From positions 287,509 to 351,508 of the forward strand of contig VZQC01013826.1 of the NCBI GenBank assembly GCA_009823505.1: a DNA stretch of 64,000 bases, written 5' to 3'. The translations under genes and the position numbers were made by a program. Under the pieces are notes generated by a model. That model was not told where the DNA came from and ran no database searches. It saw only the letters and a program-made list of their open reading frames with translations. Within the stretch, counting starts at the first letter, position 1. The number at the start of each line of letters is the position of its first letter. This document shows, piece by piece, positions 34,125 to 45,689 of this stretch. The stretch comes from Rhizomys pruinosus. Taxonomy: Eukaryota > Chordata > Mammalia > Rodentia > Spalacidae.

Positions 34125-34954
34125 ACCTGGATGTCATGTTCCTGCCTGAAGCTGGTGGCCAAAGCCACCAGCACCCCCCCCACACACACACACACAGCTC
34201 TCATCCACAATCGTGTTAGCAGCTCAGTAAAGCGCCTCGCCAGCTGCTGGTTCTCCTGCCAAAAAAAACTAAATCAAGGGGAGAATTTGCCTCCTCCCTT
34301 CTGTGGCCAGGAGCGGGAGCCACTCCAGGGCCAGGCGCTGGCTCCACTGATCTCATTTAGAGCCGCAGTGGAATCAGCCTCATCACCCAACCAGCTTAAT
34401 CCAGTTTCGGGTCCTACTGCAGCCAGAGCCAGGGAAGATGGCCAGGCCTGATGTGAGGCCAGCAGCACTCAGTGGATGATGGGCCAAGACAAGAAAGGCA
34501 GCAGGGATCCACCCAGAGCATCGTTCCAGTGTGATGAGGGATGCAGGTCAGAGGGAGCAGAGCAAGCCACTGAGTGGCCCATAACGAGAGTCAGCTAAGG
34601 CCCCCCTGTCCACTGCCTCACCATCGCGGACCCAGCATGTCTGGATGGTGAGCACCTGGTGAGCAGCTCTAGGTGTTTGGAGAGTTCTGTATCCAGTACC
34701 AGCCTGTGCCACTTTAGCCTATATAACTGTGGAGACAGTCATCACAGCCGAGGAAGCGGCTCCCCCAGTGAAGACCCTCAGGTCGTAAGAGCAAGACAGA
34801 GAAGCCAGGCTGGTCCCTGAGGGGGGCCTCTAAGCAGGGCTGTGAGGATGAGGGGACGGTCGCAGGCCAGGAGCAGTCGGAAATGAAGAGTGAAGAGCTA
34901 AGAGGACAACAGGAAGAATGATAGCTGGAGAAACAGATAAAGACAGGAGGGAGC

Positions 34955-34974
34955 GAGGGAGGGAGGGAGGGAGG

Positions 34975-35023
<49 letters not shown>
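34955..35023. repeat. (GGGA)n/(GA)n microsatellite
   Basis: GGGA units pass into a perfect GA run in KCNK17 intron 4. Confidence 0.95.
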
Positions 35024-35026
<3 letters not shown>

Positions 35027-35284
35027 GCCTCACAGGGGGCCTAAAAATCAGGGCCCAAGTCATTTCCTAAAGCCAAGTGGGGGAGAGAGCAGAGTGTTCT
35101 TCTGTGTCACAGGTGCAAGGTGCCCACAGGGTGATCGCAGGTACTGAGGACTGAAGTAGACACTTAATCCAGCAGAGTTCTAGTCTTCTTCCTAAAGCCC
35201 CAGCTTCCCACAAGCTGCCCTATTTCGAAACTGAACACATGTCCCCACAGTGGGTAGAGCCTAGCATGCTTGAGGCCTTGAGTT

Positions 35285-35455
35285 CGATTCCTACCACCAT
35301 ATAACTGAGCACTGCGATACACAGCTGTAATCTCAGAACTGGGGAGGTGAAGGCAGGAAAATCAGAAGTTCAAGGTCATCCTCAGCTACATAGAGAGTTC
35401 AAGAACAGATTTGGCTAGGTGAGATCCTGTCTAAAAACAACAGACAAGATCTCAC
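35285..35455 (+). repeat. B4/B1-type SINE (KCNK17 intron 4)
   Basis: Diverged B1-like body (CACAGCTGTAATCTCAGAAC, AGTTCAAGGTCATCCTCAGC) with an A-rich end. An ID-like head (GTGGGTAGAGCCTAGCATGC) lies just before it. Confidence 0.6.
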
Positions 35456-35534
35456 CTTTAATCCAAACATGAGGGTTTGAGGGAATAGAGAGAGGTGGAT
35501 CTTGGTGAGTTTCTACATAGTGAGAGTTCTGTTT

Positions 35535-35537
<3 letters not shown>

Positions 35538-35581
<44 letters not shown>
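35538..35581. repeat. (TA)n microsatellite
   Basis: A perfect TA run of about 22 units in KCNK17 intron 4. Confidence 0.95.
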
Positions 35582-35583
<2 letters not shown>

Positions 35584-35964
35584 TGAACAGAGAGACAGGC
35601 TAGCAGTGGATCGTGGATCAAGCTTTTCCTGGCGGCTGGTTAACGTCAGCCTATGAGTCACCTCAGAGGTTCCAGTTCACCAGGCACTGTGAGCTCTGCC
35701 CCCTGTCTCTAGAGGGAGTGGTCCAATGGTGGCCACGTTGCTGATCTGGGTACAGCACTTTGAGAACTTTCTGGGGGAGATTTTGTAAAGTGCCAATCCC
35801 ACGGCCTTCCTGGAGCCTGACCTCTCTTGGCTGGCAGCCACAGACAGAGAATGTCAGGATGAGGCTTCCTGAACTCTACCCCACCTCAAGTACTGACTCC
35901 TCAGGGCTCTGGGCTTCAGGTGGACCCCGCATGTCACCCTCCTCTGACCTCAAATTCTCTCTAG

Positions 35965-36377
35965 GAATGGACCCCTCTCAGAAGTACCCTCTGTGGTACA
36001 AGAACATCGTGTCCCTCTGGATCCTCTTTGGGATGTCCTGGCTGGCCCTGACCATCAAAGTGACCCTGCCTCTGCTGGAGACACTGGAGGATATGGGCCC
36101 CTGCTCCCAGAACTGCTCCAAGGGGTGCTGCAAGGCTCGAAGCTGGCGGCATGCCCCAGGAGGGGGACACAAAGTCCAATCCCCACAACCCATCTGCTGC
36201 TTTGGGGTCCTGAGGGACTCACACAGCATCTGGAACCCTCTGCTCAGGTCACACAGGGTGATGAGAACAGCTAACCATTTCCCGGGACTTTCAGCTGGAT
36301 CTTCTGCCTCAGAAATGAGGTTTCTGAGTTTAAGCGTGGCACATGACTGCATGTGCTACAGTTTCCTTTCTGGCTAG
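35965..36377 (+). pseudogene. KCNK17: KCNK17 exon 5 with C-terminal frameshift
   Basis: It starts after CTCTCTAG with MDPSQKYPLWYKN and TM4 (SLWILFGMSWLAL). The frame matches the family to about 36190. The conserved end (GLTQHLEPSAQ) then appears in another frame, which stops at 36274. Confidence 0.88.
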
Positions 36378-36659
36378 GCCCAGCTAGATGATTACATTCT
36401 TACCCAATAGGAACACACAGAGAAGAAGCTCATGCAACTCATGGAATGTGACTTTTGGGATGAAACATATCCCCTTTCCGCACTTCGTTTTTCTAGACTT
36501 CTGCGATGCTGATGAAGTGACTGGAGCTCTAGCTGCCATATTGCACCGTGAGGTAGAGACAGACCATGATTGACACTGAGAAACCAGGACATGTGGTTGT
36601 CACAGAGCCATTGTAACAAACCTGGGCTGGATGCTGCTCAGCTTGATTTATGTGAGAGA

Positions 36660-36665
36660 AATAAA
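36660..36665 (+). terminator. Candidate KCNK17 polyadenylation signal
   Basis: AATAAA followed by TGTTGCTTTT, about 390 bp after the last conserved coding sequence. A B2 begins right behind it. Confidence 0.45.
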
Positions 36666-36677
36666 TGTTGCTTTTAC

Positions 36678-36898
36678 GGAGCTGGAGAGATGGCCTAATG
36701 GTGAAGAGCACTGGCTGCCCTTGCAGAGGACCTGGATGGAGTCTGTTCCCAGCACTCACACGGCAGCTACAGCTGTCTATAACTCCAGTTCCGGGGGATC
36801 CAGTGACTTCTTCTGGCCTCCACAGGCATTGCACAGCACGGACACACTTATATGCATTCAGACAAAATGCTCATACACATAAATTTTAAAAATAAAAA
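36678..36898 (+). repeat. B2 SINE
   Basis: Head GGAGCTGGAGAGATGGCCTA, full body and an AAAAATAAAAA tail. Confidence 0.85.
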
Positions 36899-36939
36899 AC
36901 TATGAGTGTTTTTCACAGAATGAAACAAAATTCTAGATA

Positions 36940-36973
36940 CACACACACACAGACACACACACACACACACAGA

Positions 36974-37003
<30 letters not shown>
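36940..37003. repeat. (CA)n microsatellite, interrupted
   Basis: CA runs broken by CAGA units. Confidence 0.95.
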
Positions 37004-37006
<3 letters not shown>

Positions 37007-38082
37007 TTAGAAACAAAAGCAGCAACTGAGGCTAGAGCCTACAAAGAGAAAGCAGGCCCTCCCGGGTGAGCTTGCCAAGGACTGGTGGAGGAATGGACAG
37101 AAGGGAGGGGACACTCCCTACCATCCGCTCTCAGATGATCCAAAGCAACTCACAAGGGTTTTCTGGTGAGTTCCAGGATTTGCTAGTGAGTCCTAGGACT
37201 CACCCAGTTGGCGGGAGACCGACAGAGTCCTGACTGAACCCTGCCCTGCTTTTCGGGGTCCCTCAGGCCACACAAAAGCAGAGGCAGCCAATGAGCTGTT
37301 CCCGCCTCCACTGGGTCCTCTGTTGCCTGGAATCCCAGCCTCTGTTGCAAAGTCTCCTCTCCCATCCCCACATCCATCCTTGGCCGGCGGCATTCCTGCC
37401 CCTCCCTTCCTGGTGGTTCAGAAACAGTACATGGCTTCACAGTACCCTGACAACACAACCCTGCACACCCAAAGCCAGCACCCCGAGGTTCCCCAGTGCA
37501 TCCTATGACTCTGCCCTCCCCATCCTTCTGATAGAGATCTCTGCATTTTGCGTACTAACCCCTTGCTCCCAGGGCCTCCAGGAACTGGGTCAAGAACAGT
37601 CTTTTGACCAAGAAAGCCTGAAGGGCTGTGACACTGTACACTGTACTGTTTGTGCCATCTGGTCTACCTCTAGGTGAGCCAAAGCCAGGCAGGCCCTGGG
37701 CAACACCAGAGTAAAGGCCAAACCTGATACCCACTTCCAGAGACCCTGAGGCAGGACAGAGAAAGCTAGGGTGAGAGATGGGTGTACGCTCCACAAACCA
37801 GACCTGCCAATTCAGCACTCAGAGGAAGAGAGGGCCAAGCCGGTGTGCCATGGTCCCCGTCTCAACCCAGTTTCTAGTCTTCGTCATCCTGCCTGGCCTC
37901 ACTGGACCCACACTTCACGCCAAGCCCTTCTCAGGCCTACCCTGAGCCTCTTGTTCCCAGAAGGACACAACCTGGCAAGGGGATTCAAGGGAAGGTTGCC
38001 AATTGGCCAGCTCCATGTTGTTGTCCACCAATGAGACAAGTCTCTGAAATGCTGCCTTCCAAATCCATCCAGATATCAGCAG

Positions 38083-38375
38083 GCTGGTGTTACATGCCTG
38101 GAATCCAGAGCTCAGAGGGGTGAAGGTCAGAGAATCGGGAGTTCAAAGTTAACCTCAGTAACATAATGAGTTTGAAGTCATTTTGAGCTATATGAAGCCA
38201 TGTTGTAAAAACCAAACAGGAGCCTGGCATGGTAGCCATACCTTTAATCACATCACTTGGGAGGCAGAGGCAGGTGGATCTCTGTGAGTTCAAGGCCAGC
38301 CTGGTCTACAGAGTGAGCTCCAGGCCAGCTGGGGCTACAGGGAAACCCTGTCTCAAAAACACACACAAAAACGGA
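38083..38375 (+). repeat. Old B1-like SINE followed by a younger B1
   Basis: The old SINE (38083-38215) has a counterpart in unit 2 at 53637-53775, so it predates the duplication. The B1 at 38220-38375 (CAAGGCCAGCCTGGTCTACA) is absent there and came later. Confidence 0.7.
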
Positions 38376-38589
38376 AAAAATGTCCCCAGTAGAAAGGGTA
38401 AATTGGGGGGGGGGTCAGGAGGTGGCAGGAAAGAATGGTTTAGGGCTAACTTCATTTTGTGTGAGGCCAGCATCCTGTGTTCAGGGCAGACTTGTGGGAT
38501 GGACGCCCTGAAACAGAGGAAGAGCACCAAGGAGACAGGTCTTGAAGAGGCTGCTTCACAGCCCACCTACCGGGTGTTGCAGTAAGCGC

Positions 38590-38881
38590 TCTGAATGGAA
38601 AACGGCATCGCAAGCTTGTAGGAATCGGTTTATTTGTTCCATTAGAGTCCATGAGAGTTAATTCTCTAATCCAGGACCTTGAACAAAGAAAAACTCTGCT
38701 TTTTCTACCTTTTGCTTCATCTCCTATAGATAACAGTATTTATTTAGATTGGCAGTCAGAAACATTTTAAGGGGATACAAAGCTAGCTGGCCACCGAGGG
38801 GCAGGGAAGACAGTGAGTGCTTAAACAGGAGATGTGCAGAAGCTTGTGTACACTGGACTCATTCATACTTATGATGTCCCA
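38590..38881 (-). repeat. Class I provirus copy 1, 3' LTR (part)
   Basis: It aligns with 54070-54347 and with the 5' LTRs at 49800-49979 and 59990-60270 (shared block GAYAACAGTAT...GAAACATT...GGATACAAA). On the minus strand it begins TGGGACATCATAAG and is preceded by the purine tract CAAAGCGGGGAA. Its far end is uncertain. Confidence 0.7.
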
Positions 38882-39182
38882 TTCCCCGCTTTGATACTTG
38901 AATCCACTCAATGCACAAAGAGCATTGTCTTAGCCCAGGGGTCTGTATCTTCTTAGCATCCTCATGGGGGCTGCCATTTTCCTCTCAGTAAGGCTAGAGA
39001 CTTATACCCGGAAACAATCAGGCATCCTCCACAAAAAAAAAAAAAAAAGAGTTCATACTTATGAGGGTTCTGCGTCCCATGAGAGTTGGAAAACATCGTC
39101 CAAAGAACTGTCTGGGGTTCCAGCTCTTCGGGAATGGGGCCTGAGCGACTTTTCCCATTCAGGCTGTGATTTCAGCTGTGGC

Positions 39183-39376
39183 CTCTTGTTATTTATTTAT
39201 TTGTTTATTTATTTATTTATTTATTTATTTCGGTCTTTTCAAGACAGTGTCTCCCTGCAGCCCCAGCTGTTCTGGAACTCACTCTGTAGACCAGGCTGGC
39301 CTTGAATTCACAGAGATCTGCCTGTCTCTGCCTCCCAAGTGCTAGGATTAAAGGCGTGCGCCACCACGCCTGGCTC
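39183..39376 (-). repeat. B1 SINE (minus) with (TTTA)n tail
   Basis: TTTA units at 39187-39230 form the tail of a minus-strand B1 (GAGCCAGGCGTGGTGGCGCA head at 39375). It is young-looking and inserted in the 3' end of the provirus. Confidence 0.9.
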
Positions 39377-39529
39377 ATCATTTATTTCTAAGCAGCAGCT
39401 GCTCAGATGAAACTTCCCACAAACTCTTCCATCAGAGACCAGCTAGCAGTCGAAAGCCAGTGGTCCTGAAAGATGGTGTGCATTTTGAGATGTTGTCTGG
39501 CAAGTAGGTTAAGGGCCCTTGTTACCACA

Positions 39530-39760
39530 GGTTATAGCTTGAACAACCAACTGAAATCTAATGATACAGTTCGACATACAGATGGGAGTACAGTATCTTC
39601 CAGATCAATTCTCTGCCCAACTGGGTGTGCCATAATGTGAATTATACATTCATGGGCCCATTCATCATCTTTCCAATCACCTCTTTTAAGGCCTGCCATT
39701 TTCCCTGGGTCTTCGAGTAGGAGCGTGAAGAAGTATGGACATGCAGTCCCCAACTCTCAT
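39530..39760 (-). pseudogene. env transmembrane-subunit remnant, copy 1
   Basis: The minus-strand frame holds KRGDWKDDEW, a motif of class I env transmembrane subunits. It lies between surface-subunit fragments (upstream, higher coordinates) and the 3' LTR, as expected. It is broken by frameshifts. Confidence 0.6.
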
Positions 39761-40194
39761 GATCCTGACCAGTTATGGAGAAGCACAGTCTAAGTAAGCA
39801 GTCTTCTTGCATACCCAATATAACCCACCTGGGGCCCAACATCTATATGGACATAATTCTGTGTCTTTTGGAGATGAGAGCAGTTGAAACAGGAGTTGGG
39901 GATTTGGTTCAGGTTGGCTTTAGGAATCCCCAGCCTTGGGTTCCTGTGTAGGTGCATTATAAAATCTTTTAGCCCCAGCCTGTCAGGGTTCCTACAAAAA
40001 TGTGAAATCTTCTTCTTCATCAGGCAATGCAGTCCTTCCCAATAATTAAGGTCTTAAGAAGCCAAACCCCAGTATCAGGAGAGGGGAAGAGTGTTTCATT
40101 GCAAGGTTCCAACAGGTCTAGTTCCCTGGCCTCTGAGGGCCACTGATCACCTAGATACACAATAAGAAGAGCTCTTTAAAGACTGTTCTCTAGG

Positions 40195-40390
40195 AGTTGG
40201 AGAGAAGGCACAGGCACTAACAGCACTGGTTGTGCTTGCAGAGAACCCAGGCTTTGTTCCCAGCACCTAGAAGGTGACTAACAACTATCTGTAAGTCTAA
40301 TTCTGGGGAATCTGATGCTTGCTTCTGGCCTTCCTGTGTATTACATGACACAGGTGCCCTTACATCACTGTAGATAAAACATTTATGCAC
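40195..40390 (+). repeat. B2 SINE, old
   Basis: Diverged B2 head (TTGGAGAGAAGGCACAGGCA) and body (TTGCTTCTGGCCTTCCTGTG). Confidence 0.6.
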
Positions 40391-40410
40391 ATTTAAAAAT
40401 TAATGAATCA

Positions 40411-40653
40411 GGTGCTGGAGAGATGGCCTAGCAGTTAAGAACACCGACTGCTCTTGCAAAGGATCCGGGTTCGATCCCCAGCACCCACATGGTGGCTAAG
40501 AACCGTCTGTAACTCCAATTCCAGGAGAACTTCAGTTCCAGGGGAATCCGAGACCCTCTTCTGACCTCCGTGGCATTGCACAACATGGGTGCACAGACCT
40601 ACATGCAGACAGTACGCTCATACACATACAAAAATAAATAAAAATTAAAAAAA
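40411..40653 (+). mobile_element. B2 SINE, young, with target duplication
   Basis: A full-length B2 of the subfamily with a repeated CCAGTTCCAGG block, flanked by AATTAATGAATCA at 40398-40410 and 40654-40666. Confidence 0.93.
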
Positions 40654-40773
40654 AATTAATGAATCAAAGTAAAAAGGAAGACTTTTTTAAAAAAGCATAT
40701 GCTATAATCTTGGCCAGATTTCAAAACAGACTTTTTGGTGATAGTGCAAACTGGGACCTCACTGTCCATTTAC

Positions 40774-41574
40774 TCATAAAAGGAGAACCTGGTGTGATGA
40801 CGGATTATGGTTAACCGTGACCCTTTTGATGTACAGTAGAGTACCAGGGTCAACACCACATCCATCAATGAGCAAACTCACCTCCAGTCCCTTTTGCCAC
40901 AAATAATCACTAGGTTTAAAAATAGTGAAATTAACAGGGTTGCAGGTTCCTATTTGGCAGTCTGGGGTAGACACAGCGCTTTCAAGACGTGCTGTTCTGT
41001 CTCCATCCTGCCAAGTGGCCCAGTAGACACAAGTCCAGAACGGACAGAAATAGTATTCTTCAGAAGCACATGCTGAGTTTCCAGGATTATGTTTTAAGCA
41101 CATATATTTGCCTGTAAACATATATTCCTGCTGCCATGATAAGCTTCCACAAGTAAGCCGATTCTGCAGATTTTTGGCTATTGCTGCACATGCATCAAAG
41201 ACTAGGGATGCGGGTCGTTCAGGGTTGGTGATTCAGGCTCTGTTAATCAAACTGCCTTCACTATGGTAACTTCGCACCTCTAGCCATTCCTCAGTGGGGG
41301 GAAATCGAGGGTCAAAACAGATATGTTGCTTGCCATGTTGACATACAGAATAGGTAGTTTTGTTATGTTTACAAGTTCTGATGACCCTGCCCAGGCAAGA
41401 GAAATGAGTGTGGTAAATTAAGGTCTTAACTACACCATGATCCAGTTGAGTGCTGTGAACACAGAGGTCACAGGGGCATGACTCTGGAACTACCAAAGAG
41501 AACCAGATGACGAGAAACAGATAACAAAAGTTATACATTCTCCCTAGAAGAGGTAAAGATGCCTCAGCCTGCAA
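40774..41574 (-). pseudogene. env surface-subunit remnant, copy 1
   Basis: Two open stretches in one minus-strand frame (41574-41233 and 41121-40774), with an in-frame stop at 41233-41235. A hydrophobic leader (YLFLVIWFSLVV) is followed by a cysteine-rich surface domain (PCDLC, NKTTYSVC, CPFWTC, CNPVNFTI) with N-glycosylation sites. This is a class I env N-terminal half. It belongs to an animal endogenous retrovirus and is broken. Confidence 0.75.
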
Positions 41575-42186
41575 GTCTAATCAGCCCACGGCAAATGCAA
41601 TGGTTAAACAGAACCAGACAGAGGCAAGTGGTAATAATGCACTATGGGCACATTAGAAAAGACAGAAACAGCTCATTTGTCATGTAGCTGACCAGCTTGC
41701 TAAGTGCTCAGGTTTCCAGCATGTGTTGATTAGTCAGCTTCCAAAGTGATCAAAGTGGGAGTATAGTCTTCTGATCCTGGGTCCTCTAGCCTTGTTGGGT
41801 CCTCTAAGGTTACAGCCTGACTCCTTCCTCTGGATGTTGAGCTCACACAGTTCAAGGGTCAGGAATCCAGCTTTGCTCTGCTATGGTGAATCCAGGGAAT
41901 CACCTCAGCTACCTTTCTGCAGTAGAAATAGTTAAAACCCCAGTGAATGGACTTATCCATAGAGACTGTGAGTCTGTACATTCCATTCCTTTACTCAAAC
42001 CATATCCTTCAGCTTAAAGGGATGGCTATCAGTAGTCAGGCTCAAAAGTAATCATTCTTTTACACAACGATGTATGGTGCTCAGGCTCTGCATCTGTTGC
42101 ATGAGAATGACATTACCCAGTTCCTTTAGGTCTCCCAGCATGTCCCTAATTATGGGTGGAGGCCACCCATAAAGAATTTTATAAGG

Positions 42187-42405
42187 GGGGGCTGGAAAGA
42201 TGGCCTAGCAGTTAAGAGCGCTGACTGCTCTTACAGAGGACCCAGGTTTGATCCCCAGCACCCACATGGCGGCTGAGAACCATCTTTAACTCTAGTTCCA
42301 GAGGAATCCGACGCCCTTTTCTGACCTCCGCGGCATTGCACAACACGGGTGCACAAACCTACATGCAGACAGTACATTCATACACATATGAAAATAAATT
42401 AGAAA
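42187..42405 (+). mobile_element. B2 SINE, young, with target duplication
   Basis: Flanked by AAGAATTTTATAAGG at 42172-42186 and 42406-42420. Unlike other young copies here it lacks the 17-bp internal duplication. Confidence 0.92.
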
Positions 42406-42420
42406 AAGAATTTTATAAGG

Positions 42421-43300
42421 AAGAACCATGTTTGTCTAGATGGAATAGATCAACAAAAGCAACTGGCAACAACTGATCCCAGTGTAACTGAGTCTCCTCA
42501 CAGTTTGTTCAGTTGCTTTTGTGAAGTTTTAAGGTTTGTTCCATGTGCTTGACTTTTCCAGAATTCCAGGGGCAATAAACTATGTACCACTTCCATAAAA
42601 GTTTTAGCCCCTTAGCTACCAACTATACCACTTCAGCCACATATGCCAGCCAGTTATGCCATGCTATAGTGAGAAGAATTCCAAATCAAATAATAATTGC
42701 TTTTAGGAAGAGCCTAGCCACGCACTTAGGGAAAGCCTCAGCCCATCCTGGGAAGGTCCATAGAAAAATGAACAGGTATTTTTAGCCCAGTGGAGTTCTG
42801 CTGAGTCAATGAGCAAATTGTGAAACAAGGCTCCTCCAACACTATGGACCCCTGAGGAAGCTTTAGTGTCCTGACATGAGTTGTTTGCCTACACGTTTCG
42901 AATTGTTGATACATAGATTAAGCTATACTGGAGAGCTAGGGACATAACATATTGATTTAAAGCATTTTCCCATGCTATTTAGCCACTGTGAGTTTCTTTG
43001 TGGAATTGTATGACAAAAGCAGGGACAGTGGCCTCAGGCTAGACCATTCCCAAAGCTCCATCATCCTCCTGGGAGAAAATTTCCATTCTCGATCTTAAGC
43101 TAAGCAGCCACATGCTGGCTGGGAGTAATTAGGGTCCCATCAGCTAAGGAGCTAGGGAACAGGACTGCAGCTTAAGTCACTGATTCTATCAGCCCTCGAA
43201 AAGACTCCAAGCTTTGGCCTTTGATCAGCCTTTCAGTTCCCATGAACCACTGCTGCACTCCCCTTTTGATGTCCCCGACCATGCATGGGGGGGCTACCCT
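42421..43300 (-). pseudogene. Decayed pol (integrase-side) region, copy 1
   Basis: By position between env and RNase H this should be integrase. I could not read a clear domain because of frame breaks. Confidence 0.4.
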
Positions 43301-43339
43301 TGTGGGGACCCATGCAGCATCTAGAAGTTTGAGAATTTC

Positions 43340-44055
43340 TATGACTGTACTTCATGTCCTTTCTCCCTGAGTAATCAGTCCTTTCTCTTTGTACAAAGCT
43401 CCGTGTAAACGGAGGGTGGTGAAAGCGTATTTTGAGTCTGGGTATGTATTAACCCATATCTCTGCCACCAACTCCAGGGTTTGAACTAATGTGTTGAGTT
43501 CTGTCTTTTGTGCTGAGGTTCCCTTTGGCTTTGCATCGATGACATAGTTAAAAGTTACACAAGGAGGGGCTGGAGAGATAGCCTAGCGGTTAAGAGCGCC
43601 GACTGCTCTTGCAGAGGACCCGGGTTCAATCCCCAGCACCCACATGGCGGCTGAGAACCGTCTGTAACTCCAGTTCCAGGAGAACTCCAGTTCCAGGGGA
43701 GTCTGACACCCTCTTCTGACCTCTGTGGCATTGCACGACACGGGTGCACAGACCTACATGCAGACAGTACATTCATACACATACAAAAGTAATAAAAAAA
43801 AAAAAAGTTACACGAGGAATATCCAGGCAGGCTCTCTCCTTCCCTCACAAAGCTAAAGCCATGTGTGAAATTCTCAATATCAGAGTCCTTAAGGGGCAGG
43901 TCTGTCACATTAGGCTGACTGGAAAACACTTCATCAATGATTCTGATGCAATCAGTAGCCCCCTGACCCAGCCCCACAGGCAGCAGGATCACTGGGTTCA
44001 GGGTCCACATCACCTCTACACAAATGTGAAGGTTACCAGGTAGTGTCCCTTGGTA
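43340..44055 (-). pseudogene. RNase H remnant of pol, copy 1, split by a B2
   Basis: The minus strand gives gammaretrovirus-like RNase H segments: NVTDLPLKDSD at about 43890 on one side of the B2, and AQKTELNTLVQTLEL plus YPDSKYAFTTLRLHG at 43380-43540 on the other. One catalytic-type motif is altered (THGFS where an Asp-containing TDGS is usual). Confidence 0.75.
43566..43803 (+). mobile_element. B2 SINE, young, inside pol remnant
   Basis: Flanked by AAAGTTACACAAGGA (43551-43565) and AAAGTTACACGAGGA (43804-43818). It carries the 17-bp internal duplication. Confidence 0.93.
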
Positions 44056-45418
44056 TATGATCATTCTAGCATTAGTTATTCAGTGTTAATCTTTATACTC
44101 CATTAAAGTTAATCATGCACTCATACTATAAGCTCTTGCCCCATATTTAGTTTATTGGCCTCTGACATTCTGTGGCTGCAAGTGCTTATAAACAGGATGT
44201 CTTCTCCTAGGCAACAGAGTTCAGTTCTTTGACAGATAAGCTACTGGTCCAGGGCATGACTCCAACATCTGATTTAGAACTTCCAGCCACTGCAGGGCCA
44301 GCATGCTCATGTACATATAAGTAAAAAAGGCTTTGTTATGCCTGGGATCGCCAATCTTTCGAAAGCTTTTGGTTGGGTCATTTCCCATAGTAATGGCTCC
44401 TTCTCATCCCTCTTTGCAGCCTCATAAAGGGCCTTGGCCATAACAGAAAAGTTGGGTATCCACATTCTACAAAAATCAGCCTCCCCAAAGATTCCTTAAC
44501 TTAGCATCAGGTAGTGGAGTTTAGGAGACGATATATGGCCCATGCCTCTCTGGGCTGAGTCGATGCTGCCCTAGAGACAAATGAAAACAGAGGTATCTAA
44601 TTTTTCTTGGCAAATTTGGACCTTTCCCTTGAAACATTGTAACAACGTGCTTTCCACAGGATGAGGAATAACTGCATCCCCTCCATGCAGTCCTCCTTTG
44701 TTGCTCCAGCCAATAGGAAATCATCAACTGCAGTGTATTATGTCAACATTATAGTTATAACTGAATAAAAATCCTGACTCTGAACTTTAGTTTTAAGAGT
44801 GTATCCAAACTTGGAGGCTTTCATTTCACAACTATCTCCTGGAACTGTGCTCCCAAGCCAGCCTCGTTCATTATATTCAAAACCATTTCTGAAGCCTTAG
44901 TTCTATAACTACAAGTTTGGATCAACCCTTATCTTATCAGACAGCTCTACCATTTTATATCTAGGCCTAAAACATCTCATACACACAATGTGAAGCACCG
45001 TTCTCCATTTCCAATGTTTTCAATGAGGTTACAAATAAATATAAATGTAATGTGTTCAGTGCTTTGATTTGCTAATTCAGCAAAGCCCACATTCATTCAT
45101 TCTCCGGGGATCAGAGATCACAGTGGGGATGTCCAAGGGATCGAGGTCAGGTATCTGGGTCACAGCAGCACATGGCTCAGTGAGCTTATTTGTGTTATAA
45201 ATGGTAGCTTTTTGATTGCAAGGCTAAGTAAAAATCATTGGTCCAGATTCTATCCATTTCGTGAAGTCATTCCTACACTTCCCCTTTCTTTGTTCTGTAA
45301 ATGAAGAAGCATGCCTATATTTATAAAAGAAGGCAATCTTTAAAAAGTCATTTTAACAGTTCCCTTGCTTATTAGACCAAAGAAGCATGTCCTTGGCAGT
45401 GGGCTGGATAGGGTACAG
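44056..45418 (-). pseudogene. Decayed pol (reverse transcriptase side), copy 1
   Basis: By position upstream of RNase H this is the reverse transcriptase region. Only short open segments remain (for example 44521-44727). No YxDD box was recognised. Confidence 0.4.
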
Positions 45419-45432
45419 TGAATCAGTATTCT

Positions 45433-45673
45433 TTTTTATTTTATTTATTTATTTTGTATGTGTATGAAAGTACTGTCTGCATGTAGGTTTGTGCACCCGT
45501 GTCGTGCAATGCCGCGGAGGTCAGAGAGGATGTCAGATTCCCCTGGAACTGGAGTTCTCCTGGAATTGGAGTTACAGATGGTTCTCAGCTGCCACGTGGG
45601 TGCTAGAGATCAAACCCAGGTCCTCTGCAAGAGCAGTCAGCACTCTTAACTGCTAGGCCATCTCTCCAGCCCC
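45433..45673 (-). mobile_element. B2 SINE, young, minus strand
   Basis: Flanked by TGAATCAGTATTCT at 45419-45432 and 45674-45687. It carries the 17-bp internal duplication. Confidence 0.93.
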
Positions 45674-45689
45674 TGAATCAGTATTCTTA

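Larger units (their letters stand above)
27883..36377 (+). pseudogene. KCNK17: KCNK17 (TALK-2/TASK-4) relic with nonsense, filter and frameshift changes
   Basis: Second two-pore-domain K+ channel gene of the pair. Exons: 27883-28116, 29972-30086, 31440-31600, 31916-32090 and from 35965; every intron keeps GT-AG and the phases (0,1,0,1) equal those of KCNK16. Clear TALK-2 identity comes from LLLLAYLAYL, NFTCLD, TTIGYGNLSP, LFSHMEGWSY and LWYKN..SLWILFGM. Three defects: codon 82 in exon 2 is TGA (29981-29983) where human has Gln; the second filter reads VGFSDY (Ser224, codon 32075-32077) instead of GFG; and the last exon's conserved end (QHLEPSA) lies in another frame, ending at 36274, after an apparent 1-base loss near 36200. 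The actual frame runs to TAG at 36377. Translation would stop before the first pore. Exons are otherwise well kept, so inactivation may be recent. Confidence 0.9.
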
